Assembly: GCA_947476275.1 (NCBI GenBank)
Contig: CANJPQ010000014.1
Span: forward strand, 61,811-125,810
Origin: Fidelibacterota bacterium
GTDB lineage: Bacteria > Pseudomonadota > Alphaproteobacteria > Rhodospirillales > Rhodospirillaceae
DNA: 64,000 bases
Direction of reading: 5' to 3'
Below the pieces are notes generated by a model. It was not told the DNA's origin and did not search any database. It saw nothing but the letters and a program-made list of their open reading frames with translations. The position numbers were made by a program, and so were the translations under genes. Below, in pieces: positions 14,537 through 22,880 of this stretch (positions are counted from its first letter, which is position 1; each line of letters begins with the position of its first letter).

Positions 14537-15979
14537 ATGATGAAGACGTTGTTTCTCAATCCGCCGTCCTTCGACGGTTTCGACGGCGGCGCCGGGTCGC
14601 GCTATCAGGCCAAGCGCGAGATCAAGTCGTTCTGGTATCCGACATGGCTCGCCCAGCCCGCGGCCCTGGTGCCCGATTCAAAGCTGGTCGACGCGCCGGC
14701 GCGCGGGCTCACGCTCGATGACGTTCTGCCCATGGCGAACGATTACGAGCTCGCCGTGTTGCACACCTCCACGCCGTCGTTCCGCTCCGACGCCAAGGTC
14801 GCCGCGGCCCTGAAGGAAAGGAATCCGAAGCTGAAGGTCGGCATGGTCGGCGCCCACGTCGCCGTGGACTCCTACCAATCCATGAAGCTCGGGCCGTCGG
14901 TCGATTGGGTCGCCGGCAACGAATTCGACTTCACCGTCAAGGAAGTGGCGGACGGCCATGCGCTCGAGGACATCGACGGCCTCGCCTGGCGCCGTCCCAA
15001 CGGCGAGATCGTGCGCAACAAGCCGCGCGCGATCCTGGAGAACATGGACCTGCTGCCCCACGTGGTCGACGTCTACAAACGCGACCTGACGATTGAGGAC
15101 TACTTCATCGGCTATCTGCCGCACCCGTACCTGTCGGTCTACACCGGCCGCGGCTGCAAATCCCGCTGCACCTTCTGCCTGTGGCCCCAGACAATCGGCG
15201 GCCACGTCTACCGCACGCGCTCGGTCGAGCACGTTGTCGCCGAGATGGCGAAGGCGAAGGAATATTTCCCGCAGGTGCGCGAATATTTCTTCGACGACGA
15301 CACCTTCACCGACGATCTGCCGCGCGCGGTCGAGATCGCCAAGGGCCTCGGCAAGCTCGGCATCAAGTGGTCGTGCAACGCCAAGGGCAACGTGCCGTAC
15401 GAAACCTTGAAGATCCTCAAGGACAACGGCCTGCAGCTGTTCGTCTGCGGCTATGAGTCCGGCAACCAGCAGATCCTGCACAACATCAAGAAGGGCATGC
15501 TGGTCCCGCGTCTGCGTGAGTTCTCCAGCGATTGCCGCAAGCTCGGCATCAAGATCCACGGCACCTTCATTGTCGGCCTGCCCGGCGAGACCAAGGAGAC
15601 GATCCAGGAAACCATCCAGTTCGCCAAGGACTGCAACCCGACCACGGTGCAGGTCTCCCTTGCGGCGGCCTATCCCGGCACGTACCTGTACAACCAGGCC
15701 AAGCAGAGCGGCTGGTTGATGGACGAAAGCAACGGGCGCCTGGTTGCGGACGAAGGTATCCAGGTGAGTTCGATCAGCTACCCGCACCTGTCGAGCCAGG
15801 AGATCTTCGAATCCCTCGGCGAGTTCTATAAGAAGTTCTACTTCCGCCCCGGCAAGATCTGGGAGCTGACCTCCGAGATGCTGACAGATTGGGAACTCAT
15901 GAAGCGCCGCCTGCGCGAAGGTGTGGAGTTCTTCGAGTTCCTCAATCAGCGCGAAGATAAGGAAGCCAAGGTCGCGTAA
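14537..15979 (+). CDS. hpnJ: B12-binding radical SAM protein HpnJ
   Basis: A 480-residue protein with an N-terminal cobalamin-binding-type domain (about residues 60-150) and a radical SAM domain with CKSRCTFC. The opening TLFLNPPSFDGFDGGAGSR is characteristic of HpnJ. HpnJ converts glucosaminyl bacteriohopanetetrol to the cyclitol ether. Two adjacent ATGs (14537, 14540) begin the conserved sequence; the TTG at 14522 is not needed. It follows the other radical SAM gene and precedes hpnI, so head-group synthesis and remodelling genes are adjacent. Confidence 0.92.
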   Translation: MMKTLFLNPPSFDGFDGGAGSRYQAKREIKSFWYPTWLAQPAALVPDSKLVDAPARGLTLDDVLPMANDYELAVLHTSTPSFRSDAKVAAALKERNPKLKVGMVGAHVAVDSYQSMKLGPSVDWVAGNEFDFTVKEVADGHALEDIDGLAWRRPNGEIVRNKPRAILENMDLLPHVVDVYKRDLTIEDYFIGYLPHPYLSVYTGRGCKSRCTFCLWPQTIGGHVYRTRSVEHVVAEMAKAKEYFPQVREYFFDDDTFTDDLPRAVEIAKGLGKLGIKWSCNAKGNVPYETLKILKDNGLQLFVCGYESGNQQILHNIKKGMLVPRLREFSSDCRKLGIKIHGTFIVGLPGETKETIQETIQFAKDCNPTTVQVSLAAAYPGTYLYNQAKQSGWLMDESNGRLVADEGIQVSSISYPHLSSQEIFESLGEFYKKFYFRPGKIWELTSEMLTDWELMKRRLREGVEFFEFLNQREDKEAKVA

Positions 15980-15984
15980 CACTT

Positions 15985-16084
15985 CATCCCTCCCCCTTGA
16001 GGGGAGAGACCGAGGGTGGGGGTCCAACGGTGCGCACAACGCCCGCCCCTCACCCCTGACCCCTCTCCACGAGGGGGAGGGGAA
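15985..16084. repeat. Imperfect intergenic inverted repeat
   Basis: Pyrimidine/purine arms (TCCCTCCCCCTTGAGGGGAG at 15985 and CCCCTCTCCACGAGGGGGAG near 16060) flank a GC-rich centre between hpnJ and hpnI. The form is that of dispersed intergenic repeats common in GC-rich bacteria. It could fold in the mRNA and attenuate hpnI expression, although no T-run follows. Confidence 0.6.
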
Positions 16085-16095
16085 TCCAAGAGACG

Positions 16096-17253
16096 ATGCT
16101 GCTCACCATCATCCAAACCCTGCTGCTGATCCCCGTGATCGGCGGCTCCGTGTTCAGTCTGCTGGGCCTGTGGGCGGCGCGGCGGTTCTTCCTGCGTCCG
16201 TTCTCCACGGACGTGAGTTTCACCCCGCCGGTGACGATCCTGAAGCCGATTTACGGGCTCGATAAAGGCCTGGAAGAAAACCTCCGCAGCTTCTGCGTTC
16301 AGGACTATCCGGACCTGCAGATCGTCTTCTCTGTCCAACGCACCGATGACCCGGCGCTCCCGACGCTCCACAAGCTCGCGGCGGAATTTCCCCAGCGCGT
16401 CACGCTCGGCATCAAGACGAGCGAACCCGTGGTGAACGGCAAGGTGCAAAATCTCGTCAACGGGCTGACCGCCGCCAAGCACGACATGCTCATCATCAGC
16501 GACAGCGACGTACGCGTGCGGCCCACCTACGTGCGCGAGATCGTGACCCCGCTGCACGATCCGTCCGTCGGCTACGTCTGTTCGCTGTACCGGTCGTGTC
16601 ACGCCGACAGCTGGTTCGAGAAGCTCGAACTGCTCAGCATGAATGCCGACTTCATCCCGAGCGTGGTGTTTTCCGAGGAGACTAAGGCCGCGCTGTTCTG
16701 CACCGGCGCGACGCTCGCGTTCCGGCGCCAGGACCTGGACGCCGTCGGCGGCATGGCGGATCTTGGCGACTATCTGGTCGAGGACTACGAACTCGGCCGC
16801 CGGCTTGTGCGCCTGCGCCGCCGCTATGTCGTGATCCCCCATGTGGTTGAGTTGCTGGCGGACTACGGCACCTTCCGCCAGTGGTGGAACCATCAGGTCT
16901 ATTGGGACCAGAACACCTGGGCCGCCAACCCTACCGGTTTCGCGCTCACCATCCTCACCCGGGCCGTGCCCTTCGCGCTCCTGTTCTGGATTGTCGGCGG
17001 GCTCACGCTTTCCGGGCTTGCGGTGTTCCTCGCCGCTTTGACCCTGCGGCTCGCCACCGCCGCCGTCTTCGCCCGCGACTACCTGGAGGACCGGGAAGGT
17101 CTGGCCGCCCTTTGGCTTTTGCCGCTGCGTGACTTCATCGCGTTCGGCTCCTGGTATGTGGCGCTCACGCGTCGTAGTTTCGTCTGGCGGGGGCATCGGT
17201 TCGGCTTGACCCGCGAAGGGCGCATTGTGCCGCGGGACGCATCGGCCACATGA
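16096..17253 (+). CDS. hpnI: Hopanoid glycosyltransferase HpnI (ceramide glucosyltransferase-like, GT2)
   Basis: A 385-residue membrane-bound GT-A enzyme. An N-terminal helix (residues 4-27) precedes the catalytic domain with VTILKPIYGLDKGLEENL, ISDSDVRVRP (DxD), EDYELGRRL, and the Q-x-x-RW-like QWWNHQVYWDQNTW; two C-terminal membrane segments follow. HpnI transfers N-acetylglucosamine from UDP-GlcNAc to bacteriohopanetetrol at the cytoplasmic membrane. Its stop overlaps the following epimerase start (ATGA). Confidence 0.9.
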   Translation: MLLTIIQTLLLIPVIGGSVFSLLGLWAARRFFLRPFSTDVSFTPPVTILKPIYGLDKGLEENLRSFCVQDYPDLQIVFSVQRTDDPALPTLHKLAAEFPQRVTLGIKTSEPVVNGKVQNLVNGLTAAKHDMLIISDSDVRVRPTYVREIVTPLHDPSVGYVCSLYRSCHADSWFEKLELLSMNADFIPSVVFSEETKAALFCTGATLAFRRQDLDAVGGMADLGDYLVEDYELGRRLVRLRRRYVVIPHVVELLADYGTFRQWWNHQVYWDQNTWAANPTGFALTILTRAVPFALLFWIVGGLTLSGLAVFLAALTLRLATAAVFARDYLEDREGLAALWLLPLRDFIAFGSWYVALTRRSFVWRGHRFGLTREGRIVPRDASAT

Positions 17254-18206
17254 CACACGTTCTCGTCACCGGCGGCGCCGGATTCATCGGCAGCCACACC
17301 GTCGACCTGCTGCTCAGCCAGGGTCATCGCGTGACCGTGCTCGACGACCTCAGCACCGGCCTGATGGCCAACCTGAAGCAGTGCGAGGGAAATCCGAACT
17401 TCCATTTCGTGAAGGCCGATGTCGCTGAGGATATCGCCGAGACATTGGACCAGGTCGCCGCCATCGTCGGCCCGATCGACCGCATCATCCATTACGCAGC
17501 CCAAACTGCCGTGCCGCTGTCCATGGACGATCCCGCCAGCGACGTGCGCGCCAATGTCATCGGCTCGGTGAAGTTGTTGGAATACGCCCGGCGCAACAAG
17601 GTGGCCAAGGTCGCCTTCGCGTCCTCATCCGCGGTCTACGACGACGATGCACCGGTGCCGGTGAACGAGAAGTCCAGCGTGCGCCCGTCGTCGCCGTATG
17701 GCATCGACAAGCTGGTGGTGGAGTTCTACCTCGACTACTACGCGCGCCTGTTCGGCCTGAAGTACACCGCACTACGGTTCATGAATGTCTACGGACCGCG
17801 GCAGGATTCGAAGTCCTGGTACTCGGGCGTCATCTCGATCTTCCTCGATCGCGCTGCCAGCAACACGCCGATCACCATCTTCGATGACGGCGAGCAGACC
17901 CGCGATTTCGTCTATGTCACCGACGTGGCGGCCGCCGTGACGAAAGCGTGCCTGGACGACGCCGCCCACGGCGAGATCATCAATATCGGCACCGGCGAAG
18001 AGGTGAGTATCAACACGCTCGCCAAGCTCGCGATCGACCTCGCCGGGTCCACCTCCGTCATCAGCTATGCGCCCGCGCGCCCCGGCGATATCCGCCGCTC
18101 CGTCACCACCATGGACAAGGCCCGTGCGCTTCTGGCCTTCGCGCCCAAGGTCTCCTTCGCCGACGGGTTAGCGCACACGCTTAACTGGGTCCGGACCCAG
18201 CTCTGA
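17250..18206 (+). CDS. NAD-dependent sugar epimerase/dehydratase (GalE-like)
   Basis: A 318-residue extended SDR. NAD motif GGAGFIGSH at residues 8-16; substrate-side Ser in ASSSAVYDDD; catalytic Tyr and Lys in SPYGIDK; FMNVYGPRQ and TRDFVYVTDVA are typical of nucleotide-sugar 4-epimerases and dehydratases. It overlaps hpnI by 4 bp and is followed 1 nt later by hpnL, so it is co-expressed with head-group genes. A natural guess is that it supplies or adjusts the nucleotide sugar used by HpnI. It is distinct from HpnA. Confidence 0.8.
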   Translation: MTHVLVTGGAGFIGSHTVDLLLSQGHRVTVLDDLSTGLMANLKQCEGNPNFHFVKADVAEDIAETLDQVAAIVGPIDRIIHYAAQTAVPLSMDDPASDVRANVIGSVKLLEYARRNKVAKVAFASSSAVYDDDAPVPVNEKSSVRPSSPYGIDKLVVEFYLDYYARLFGLKYTALRFMNVYGPRQDSKSWYSGVISIFLDRAASNTPITIFDDGEQTRDFVYVTDVAAAVTKACLDDAAHGEIINIGTGEEVSINTLAKLAIDLAGSTSVISYAPARPGDIRRSVTTMDKARALLAFAPKVSFADGLAHTLNWVRTQL

Positions 18207-18207
18207 C

Positions 18208-19200
18208 ATGTCGGCACTGCTGAAGTGGGTGGTCTTCTTCGCCGGCTTGGCGCTGGTGGCCTGGATCGCCTCTACCACCGACCTCCGCGCCGTCGGCACG
18301 GATATGGCGCAACTCGGCCTTGCCGGCGGCGCCCTGGTGGTCATCGCCTTCGCGACCGGCTTCACCGCCGACGTGGTGGCATGGCTCGCCATGTTCAATT
18401 CCATGCCCTGGACCAGCCGCAGCCTCGGCCGTTTGCTGCTGGTGCAGATGGTGGGGGAGGCGGTGAACACCCTGATGCCGTTCGGCTCCCTCGGCGGTGA
18501 GCCGGTCAAGGCCATGCTGCTGAAGACCCGCTACGGCGTCACCTATCGTGAGGCCACGGCAACGCTCGTGCTCGCGCAGACCGTGAACACCGTGGCCGAA
18601 GTGCCGTTCGTCGCCGTCGGCATCGCGGTGATGGTGCAGCGCCACGTGCTGCCGGCCTGGGCGGAGACGGCGATGGTCATCGGCGGTGCCTGCGTGTTCG
18701 GCTTCATCGTCTTCGTGTTTGTGATGCTGCATTTGCGTTGGCTTGCCGTCCTCGAGCGTAAGCTCGGCCTTAGCCGCTGGGGCGAGAAACTCGCCCGCGG
18801 GCTCGCGGCGTTTCGCGAAGTGGAACATCATCTGTTCACCTTCGTGCGTCACCGGCCGGCGCGGTTCGCCCTTGCCGTCGCCTTCTCCTTCATCACGTGG
18901 CTGTCGGGTGCCGTCGAAACCTGGATCGTGCTGCGCTTCTTGGGCGCGGACATCACGTGGCAGGACGCCTGGCTGGTGGAATCCGCCGTGGTGCTGGTGC
19001 GCAACGCCACCTTCTTCGTGCCGGCCCATATGGGCAGCCAGGATGCGGTGCTGGTCCTGGTGGTGGGCGCGATCAGCGGCTCGCCGGAACTCGGCCTTGC
19101 CGTGGCTTTGATCCGCCGCGGGCGCGAGCTGATCGCCTCGTCCTTCGGCCTGTCCTTAGGCGCTTGGTTCGGCCTCAGGCCGACCAGCGCGCCGGCCTAG
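18208..19200 (+). CDS. hpnL: HpnL family integral membrane protein (flippase-like, LPG synthase TM-type)
   Basis: A 330-residue protein with six to eight hydrophobic segments, matching the lysylphosphatidylglycerol synthase transmembrane-like family in its hopanoid-cluster form. Conserved stretches are MVGEAVNTLMPFGSLGGEP (residues 71-89), TVNTVAEVPF and FVPAHMGSQDA. A lipid-flipping role is suspected for the family but not established. It is the last gene of the run from hpnJ through the epimerase, starting 1 nt after the epimerase stop. Its stop overlaps the stop of a tiny convergent gene. Confidence 0.85.
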   Translation: MSALLKWVVFFAGLALVAWIASTTDLRAVGTDMAQLGLAGGALVVIAFATGFTADVVAWLAMFNSMPWTSRSLGRLLLVQMVGEAVNTLMPFGSLGGEPVKAMLLKTRYGVTYREATATLVLAQTVNTVAEVPFVAVGIAVMVQRHVLPAWAETAMVIGGACVFGFIVFVFVMLHLRWLAVLERKLGLSRWGEKLARGLAAFREVEHHLFTFVRHRPARFALAVAFSFITWLSGAVETWIVLRFLGADITWQDAWLVESAVVLVRNATFFVPAHMGSQDAVLVLVVGAISGSPELGLAVALIRRGRELIASSFGLSLGAWFGLRPTSAPA

Positions 19201-19310
19201 AGGATCGCGTACAGCAGCGGTGCGGCGAGCAGGGCGGTGACCAGCAGGTCGCTCAGCCACCGCCCGGCAACCCGGTCATAGCGGTCGAAAAAGCGGTCCA
19301 AAGTGATCAT
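19197..19310 (-). CDS. Small single-span membrane protein (37 residues)
   Basis: A short open frame from ATG 19310 with AGAGGG upstream. It encodes a charged N-terminal half (ITLDRFFDRYDRVAGRW) and a hydrophobic C-terminal half (SDLLVTALLAAPLLYAIL), as expected for a tail-anchored small membrane protein. Its stop overlaps that of hpnL on the other strand. The frame continues upstream to 19382 without better signals. It could be real or chance; codon use and the binding site mildly favour a gene. Confidence 0.4.
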   Translation of the reverse strand: MITLDRFFDRYDRVAGRWLSDLLVTALLAAPLLYAIL

Positions 19311-19432
19311 GTCGGCTGCCCTCTTGGTGCGACATCGATTCAACACCCCGATTGCGGATATCCTGGGACGGGAATAGGGCATTTTCGCCGCAATTGGCGG
19401 TGGTGAATAAACCGCTACACACGTTATTTAAG

Positions 19433-19462
19433 ATTGCAATTATTATAACTTAATACCTATCA
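19433..19462 (+). promoter_or_regulatory. AT-rich putative promoter of the protease operon
   Basis: An unusually AT-rich stretch (about 19400-19465). TTGCAA at 19433-19438 lies about 18 bp from TATCAT, a loose sigma-70-type pair. It lies 65-95 bp ahead of the subtilase start. Only the base composition and loose hexamers support it. Confidence 0.35.
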
Positions 19463-19525
19463 TTGTCATGCTCGAGGCGAAGCGCACTGGTGGAAGTGCA
19501 CGCGCGTGAGCGGGGGACTCCCATC

Positions 19526-21742
19526 GTGAAAGCCTCAGCGCCCGAATCGCGCCGCACATACCGCCGAGTTCTGCGCAGGGGCGGTCGACGCCTAATAACT
19601 GCCGTCACGGTTCTACTCGCCATTCTTTTGTCGGCGTTTCCCGTGGCTGCGGAGAAGGTTGGTTGGCGAACCACGGACCGCGCAAGCGTGGTGCTCTATA
19701 AGCAGATCACCGACCTTTACCTGAGTCTCTACAACACCGGAATCTTGCCTGTGGTTGAGGTGTCCAACCCGGAAGGGTTGCCGGTCGCGACGCTCGCCAG
19801 AAATCGCAAAGTCATCTTCGGCGACGTCTATCCGCAGGAACTCGACGCGCTCCTGTGTGATCTCAATGCTCCCACGCTGTGCACGCGTCCTCTCAAGCGG
19901 GCCTTGGCCAAGGATCTGGTGGATGCGGCTTCAAATGTCGGCGGCGCCGCGGCGACAGCGGGCGTTTGGAAAATTCAGAAGGATCAGAACATCAAGCTTC
20001 CCGATGTCGCGTTTACGGAGACCTTTCAGGTCTTGGTGGCCGACAAGAAAGCTGGCACATCAATTCAGTCAATTCTCGAGCGTGTAGGTGGATGCGAAAA
20101 ATTCGACGCTGCGTGCAAAGAATTTTTGACGCGTTTAAATAAATACAAGCCCGAAGCCATGGAGACTGACTACGCCGGTGAGGTGCGCGTGCCCGCGCTC
20201 TCACTTACGGCGGTGATTGACACCGAATGTGAGCAGCGAAATTGCGTCGGCTCGTACTACGTTCGTCGTCTAAATCAGGCGCAGAGAGACGCAATCGCTG
20301 CCGTTACTGCCCCGGGCGACCTCAAGACCTTGAATCGAAATCTATGGACTGGCATCGACGCAAGCGCTCAAGCCGCGCCGAATGTCACCGCGGCTGCGGA
20401 TACAAGTGTCAAAGACTTCATCAATTTTCCGTTTGCCGAGGTGCCGTTTCCAGATCCCTATCGAAAGGTAATCACGATTGGCGTCGTTGACGGCCCTATC
20501 GACGCCTTTCACTGTTCGTTCAAGGGGCGAGATATCCTCGTCGAAAATATTTCTGCGTCCGTTACGGCGCTGGGCACGCCCATCTCCGCTCCGCCCGGCG
20601 ATTGTACCGACTGGACGCCCGGTCTGGGGCTGCCGTCCGATCACGGCACGCATGTCGTAGGAATTATTGCTTCGGCCCTGCGCAATCGGAGCGGGGGCTT
20701 GAACCCCTACGCAAAAATCCGCGCGAGCGTCGTGACCGAAGACGGCCTCAAGACCTTGGCGACACAGAACGCCTTGGCCGCAAAACTCGCGGACCTGTAC
20801 CGCGACAATGACCTCCGCGTCGTCAATATGAGCCTTGGGTATGTTCCCGTTACGGTGAATTCCGGGAATGGCGCCACCGCGACGGTTCCGCTGCTACAAT
20901 CGGTCATCGAGGACACCCTGCGAGACGTGCTCTTTGTGGTCGCAGCTGGGCAGTCGGCTGCGAATGGCGCCGGACAGGACCTCGATCAGTTCTGCTCGGT
21001 TTACCCAGCGTGTCTCCGGTTCGACAACGTACTCCCCGTCGTGGCCCTCGAAAATGGGTATGCCGGTGCGGCTGTGCCGACGTGGGCAAACTATGACGCG
21101 CCTTATGGCATCGGTGCATTGGGGAAGGGCGTATACAGCACGGGCACGAACAATAAGTTCGTGCTGTTGGACGGGTCATCTATGGCGGCTCCGCAAGTCA
21201 CGGCGGTCGCCGCGCTGCTGGCCGCAGGGGTCAATCTTGCATCGCCCTCTCAAATTAAGGCGCGTTTGATCGCGTGCGCAAAGCCGGTTGGGCCCAAGGT
21301 TTGGAGCGGCCGGTTGGATGCGGCGTGCACACTCGATCGACCACGACTAGATAGGGTCGAGTTTGCGGACGGCGCCAAGGTCGTCAATGGCAAGATTATG
21401 GGTGTCGTGCCCAAGGATCCGATGTCCGGACGCATACCCCTGTCGAAGCTTCCGTTCAGGGTCATGTCGACGGGCGAAAGGATAGGCATGACGGGCAAAT
21501 TTATCTACGCAATCCGGCGCACGCAATCCGGCGGGCTGCCATCCCTGACGCTTCTTTTGGGCACGGCCACCGAAAGCCGACTGACGCTCGAACGTCACGA
21601 TGATGTCTGGTTCGACCTGGATTCCACCTTACTTGCCGCAGACCCGCCGCTCGCAATTCGCGAGGTCAACGGCGCGGTCACACAGATTCCGTTGAGCAAG
21701 CTGTCGTCCTACGTCTCACGCATTATCCCGGGGGAATCATGA
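19526..21742 (+). CDS. Secreted subtilisin-family (S8) serine protease
   Basis: A 738-residue exported protease. GTG 19526, preceded by GCGGGGGA, begins a long signal peptide with an RRGGRR n-region and a hydrophobic core (VTVLLAILLSAFPVAA). Residues 45 to about 310 form an N-terminal domain I do not recognise, with paired cysteines. The S8 domain carries Asp322 (GVVDGPID), His373 (DHGTHVVG) and Ser552 (DGSSMAAP). The oxyanion-hole position reads AAGQS, with Gln instead of the usual Asn. A C-terminal region of about 150 residues follows. It overlaps the trypsin-like gene (ATGA) and heads a three-gene secreted operon unrelated to hopanoids. Codon use looks less GC-biased than its neighbours, suggesting acquisition. 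Confidence 0.88.
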   Translation: MKASAPESRRTYRRVLRRGGRRLITAVTVLLAILLSAFPVAAEKVGWRTTDRASVVLYKQITDLYLSLYNTGILPVVEVSNPEGLPVATLARNRKVIFGDVYPQELDALLCDLNAPTLCTRPLKRALAKDLVDAASNVGGAAATAGVWKIQKDQNIKLPDVAFTETFQVLVADKKAGTSIQSILERVGGCEKFDAACKEFLTRLNKYKPEAMETDYAGEVRVPALSLTAVIDTECEQRNCVGSYYVRRLNQAQRDAIAAVTAPGDLKTLNRNLWTGIDASAQAAPNVTAAADTSVKDFINFPFAEVPFPDPYRKVITIGVVDGPIDAFHCSFKGRDILVENISASVTALGTPISAPPGDCTDWTPGLGLPSDHGTHVVGIIASALRNRSGGLNPYAKIRASVVTEDGLKTLATQNALAAKLADLYRDNDLRVVNMSLGYVPVTVNSGNGATATVPLLQSVIEDTLRDVLFVVAAGQSAANGAGQDLDQFCSVYPACLRFDNVLPVVALENGYAGAAVPTWANYDAPYGIGALGKGVYSTGTNNKFVLLDGSSMAAPQVTAVAALLAAGVNLASPSQIKARLIACAKPVGPKVWSGRLDAACTLDRPRLDRVEFADGAKVVNGKIMGVVPKDPMSGRIPLSKLPFRVMSTGERIGMTGKFIYAIRRTQSGGLPSLTLLLGTATESRLTLERHDDVWFDLDSTLLAADPPLAIREVNGAVTQIPLSKLSSYVSRIIPGES

Positions 21743-22845
21743 AATCCGATCGCCGCCTATTCGCCGCACTCATTGCGTCGGCGCTGCTCCTCACGTCGGC
21801 GGCACATGCTGCACCGCGGCCGATTGTTGCAGGCCAGCAAATCGTTTTGGAGTTTCCCTCGACAGCCATGCAGGGCGCCACTGTCGGTGGCGCATATGTG
21901 ATGCAGACCAATCTACAGAATCCCGCAGGCGGTCATTTCCGGATATATTTCGAGGAGATTTCCGGCGACACGACGAATTTCGATGTCGAGATCATCGGCA
22001 TCGGCGGTGTGCTGTCCACGATCTCCGGGGCCGACTTCCTCGACCCCAATAACGATGGAAAATATGGATCGGATTCCGTTGTCGGGTCAGATATCGCGGT
22101 GCGCGTTATCGCGCCGCAACAGCCGGGAAACCTAAAATTCAAGATAGCTCGACTGGCATACGAGCAAATCGCAGGCGCGTTGCTTTCGGTGTCCGGGCCG
22201 GACCAGCGTATCAAGACGGCGTCCCTCGGCACCAACGACCCTAAGCGCATCCACGCACGTTCCGTCGCGAAGCTCCTGTTCACCGGACCAGATGGCGGCG
22301 AATATCTTTGCACCGGATTCATGATCAGCGCCGACCGGCTTCTGACCAATCACCATTGCCTGGGTGTGAGATCGACCTGCGCCAGCGCGATTGCGCTCTT
22401 CGGTTACATCGACGATGCGACGCCCGTGCCGCCCGAACAGCAGGTTCGGTGTAAGCGATTCCTGGCATCCGATGAAGACCGTGACATGGCCGTGGTCGAG
22501 TTGGCTAAACCCATCGGGAACACCTGGGGTGTGCTCACGCTGTCCACCGCCCCGGTCAAGAAATTTACCAAAGCTTATATCCCCGAACACCCTTCGGGCC
22601 GTTCTCAGGAAATCTCGGTGGTCGATTGCACGATCGGCGATACGCCCGTCAACGGGAATGCCGCTGGGATGGATGCGGCACATCTTTGCGACACCGAAGG
22701 CGGTGCGTCCGGGTCGCCGGTAATCGATCTCGCCACCAACCAAGTCATTGCATTGCACCACCTCGGTTTCGATGACACGGGGGCCTTCAAGGCCCTGAAC
22801 CGGGCGGTCCTGATTGCTCGTGTGAAAGAGAAGATTCCCCAATGA
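21739..22845 (+). CDS. Secreted trypsin-like (S1) serine protease
   Basis: A 368-residue exported protein. Signal peptide residues 1 to about 24 (ends AAHA). Residues 30-160 form a beta-rich domain with an acidic, calcium-site-like stretch (DPNNDGKYGSD). The C-terminal half is a chymotrypsin-fold protease with His206 (LLTNHHC), Asp249 (DRDMAVVEL) and Ser324 (EGGASGSPV). All three catalytic residues are present. The start overlaps the subtilase stop, indicating coupled translation. Two unrelated serine protease folds in one operon suggest a proteolytic cascade or a zymogen and its activator. Confidence 0.85.
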   Translation: MKSDRRLFAALIASALLLTSAAHAAPRPIVAGQQIVLEFPSTAMQGATVGGAYVMQTNLQNPAGGHFRIYFEEISGDTTNFDVEIIGIGGVLSTISGADFLDPNNDGKYGSDSVVGSDIAVRVIAPQQPGNLKFKIARLAYEQIAGALLSVSGPDQRIKTASLGTNDPKRIHARSVAKLLFTGPDGGEYLCTGFMISADRLLTNHHCLGVRSTCASAIALFGYIDDATPVPPEQQVRCKRFLASDEDRDMAVVELAKPIGNTWGVLTLSTAPVKKFTKAYIPEHPSGRSQEISVVDCTIGDTPVNGNAAGMDAAHLCDTEGGASGSPVIDLATNQVIALHHLGFDDTGAFKALNRAVLIARVKEKIPQ

Positions 22846-22880
22846 GCGCGCTGATCTTTCCTCAATCCCGGAGACCTGAC

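Noticed and set aside
14678..16039. Minus-strand open frame of over 450 codons
   Set aside because: It is antisense to hpnJ, whose domains are unambiguous, and its translation is rich in Arg, Asp and Gly with no recognisable motif.
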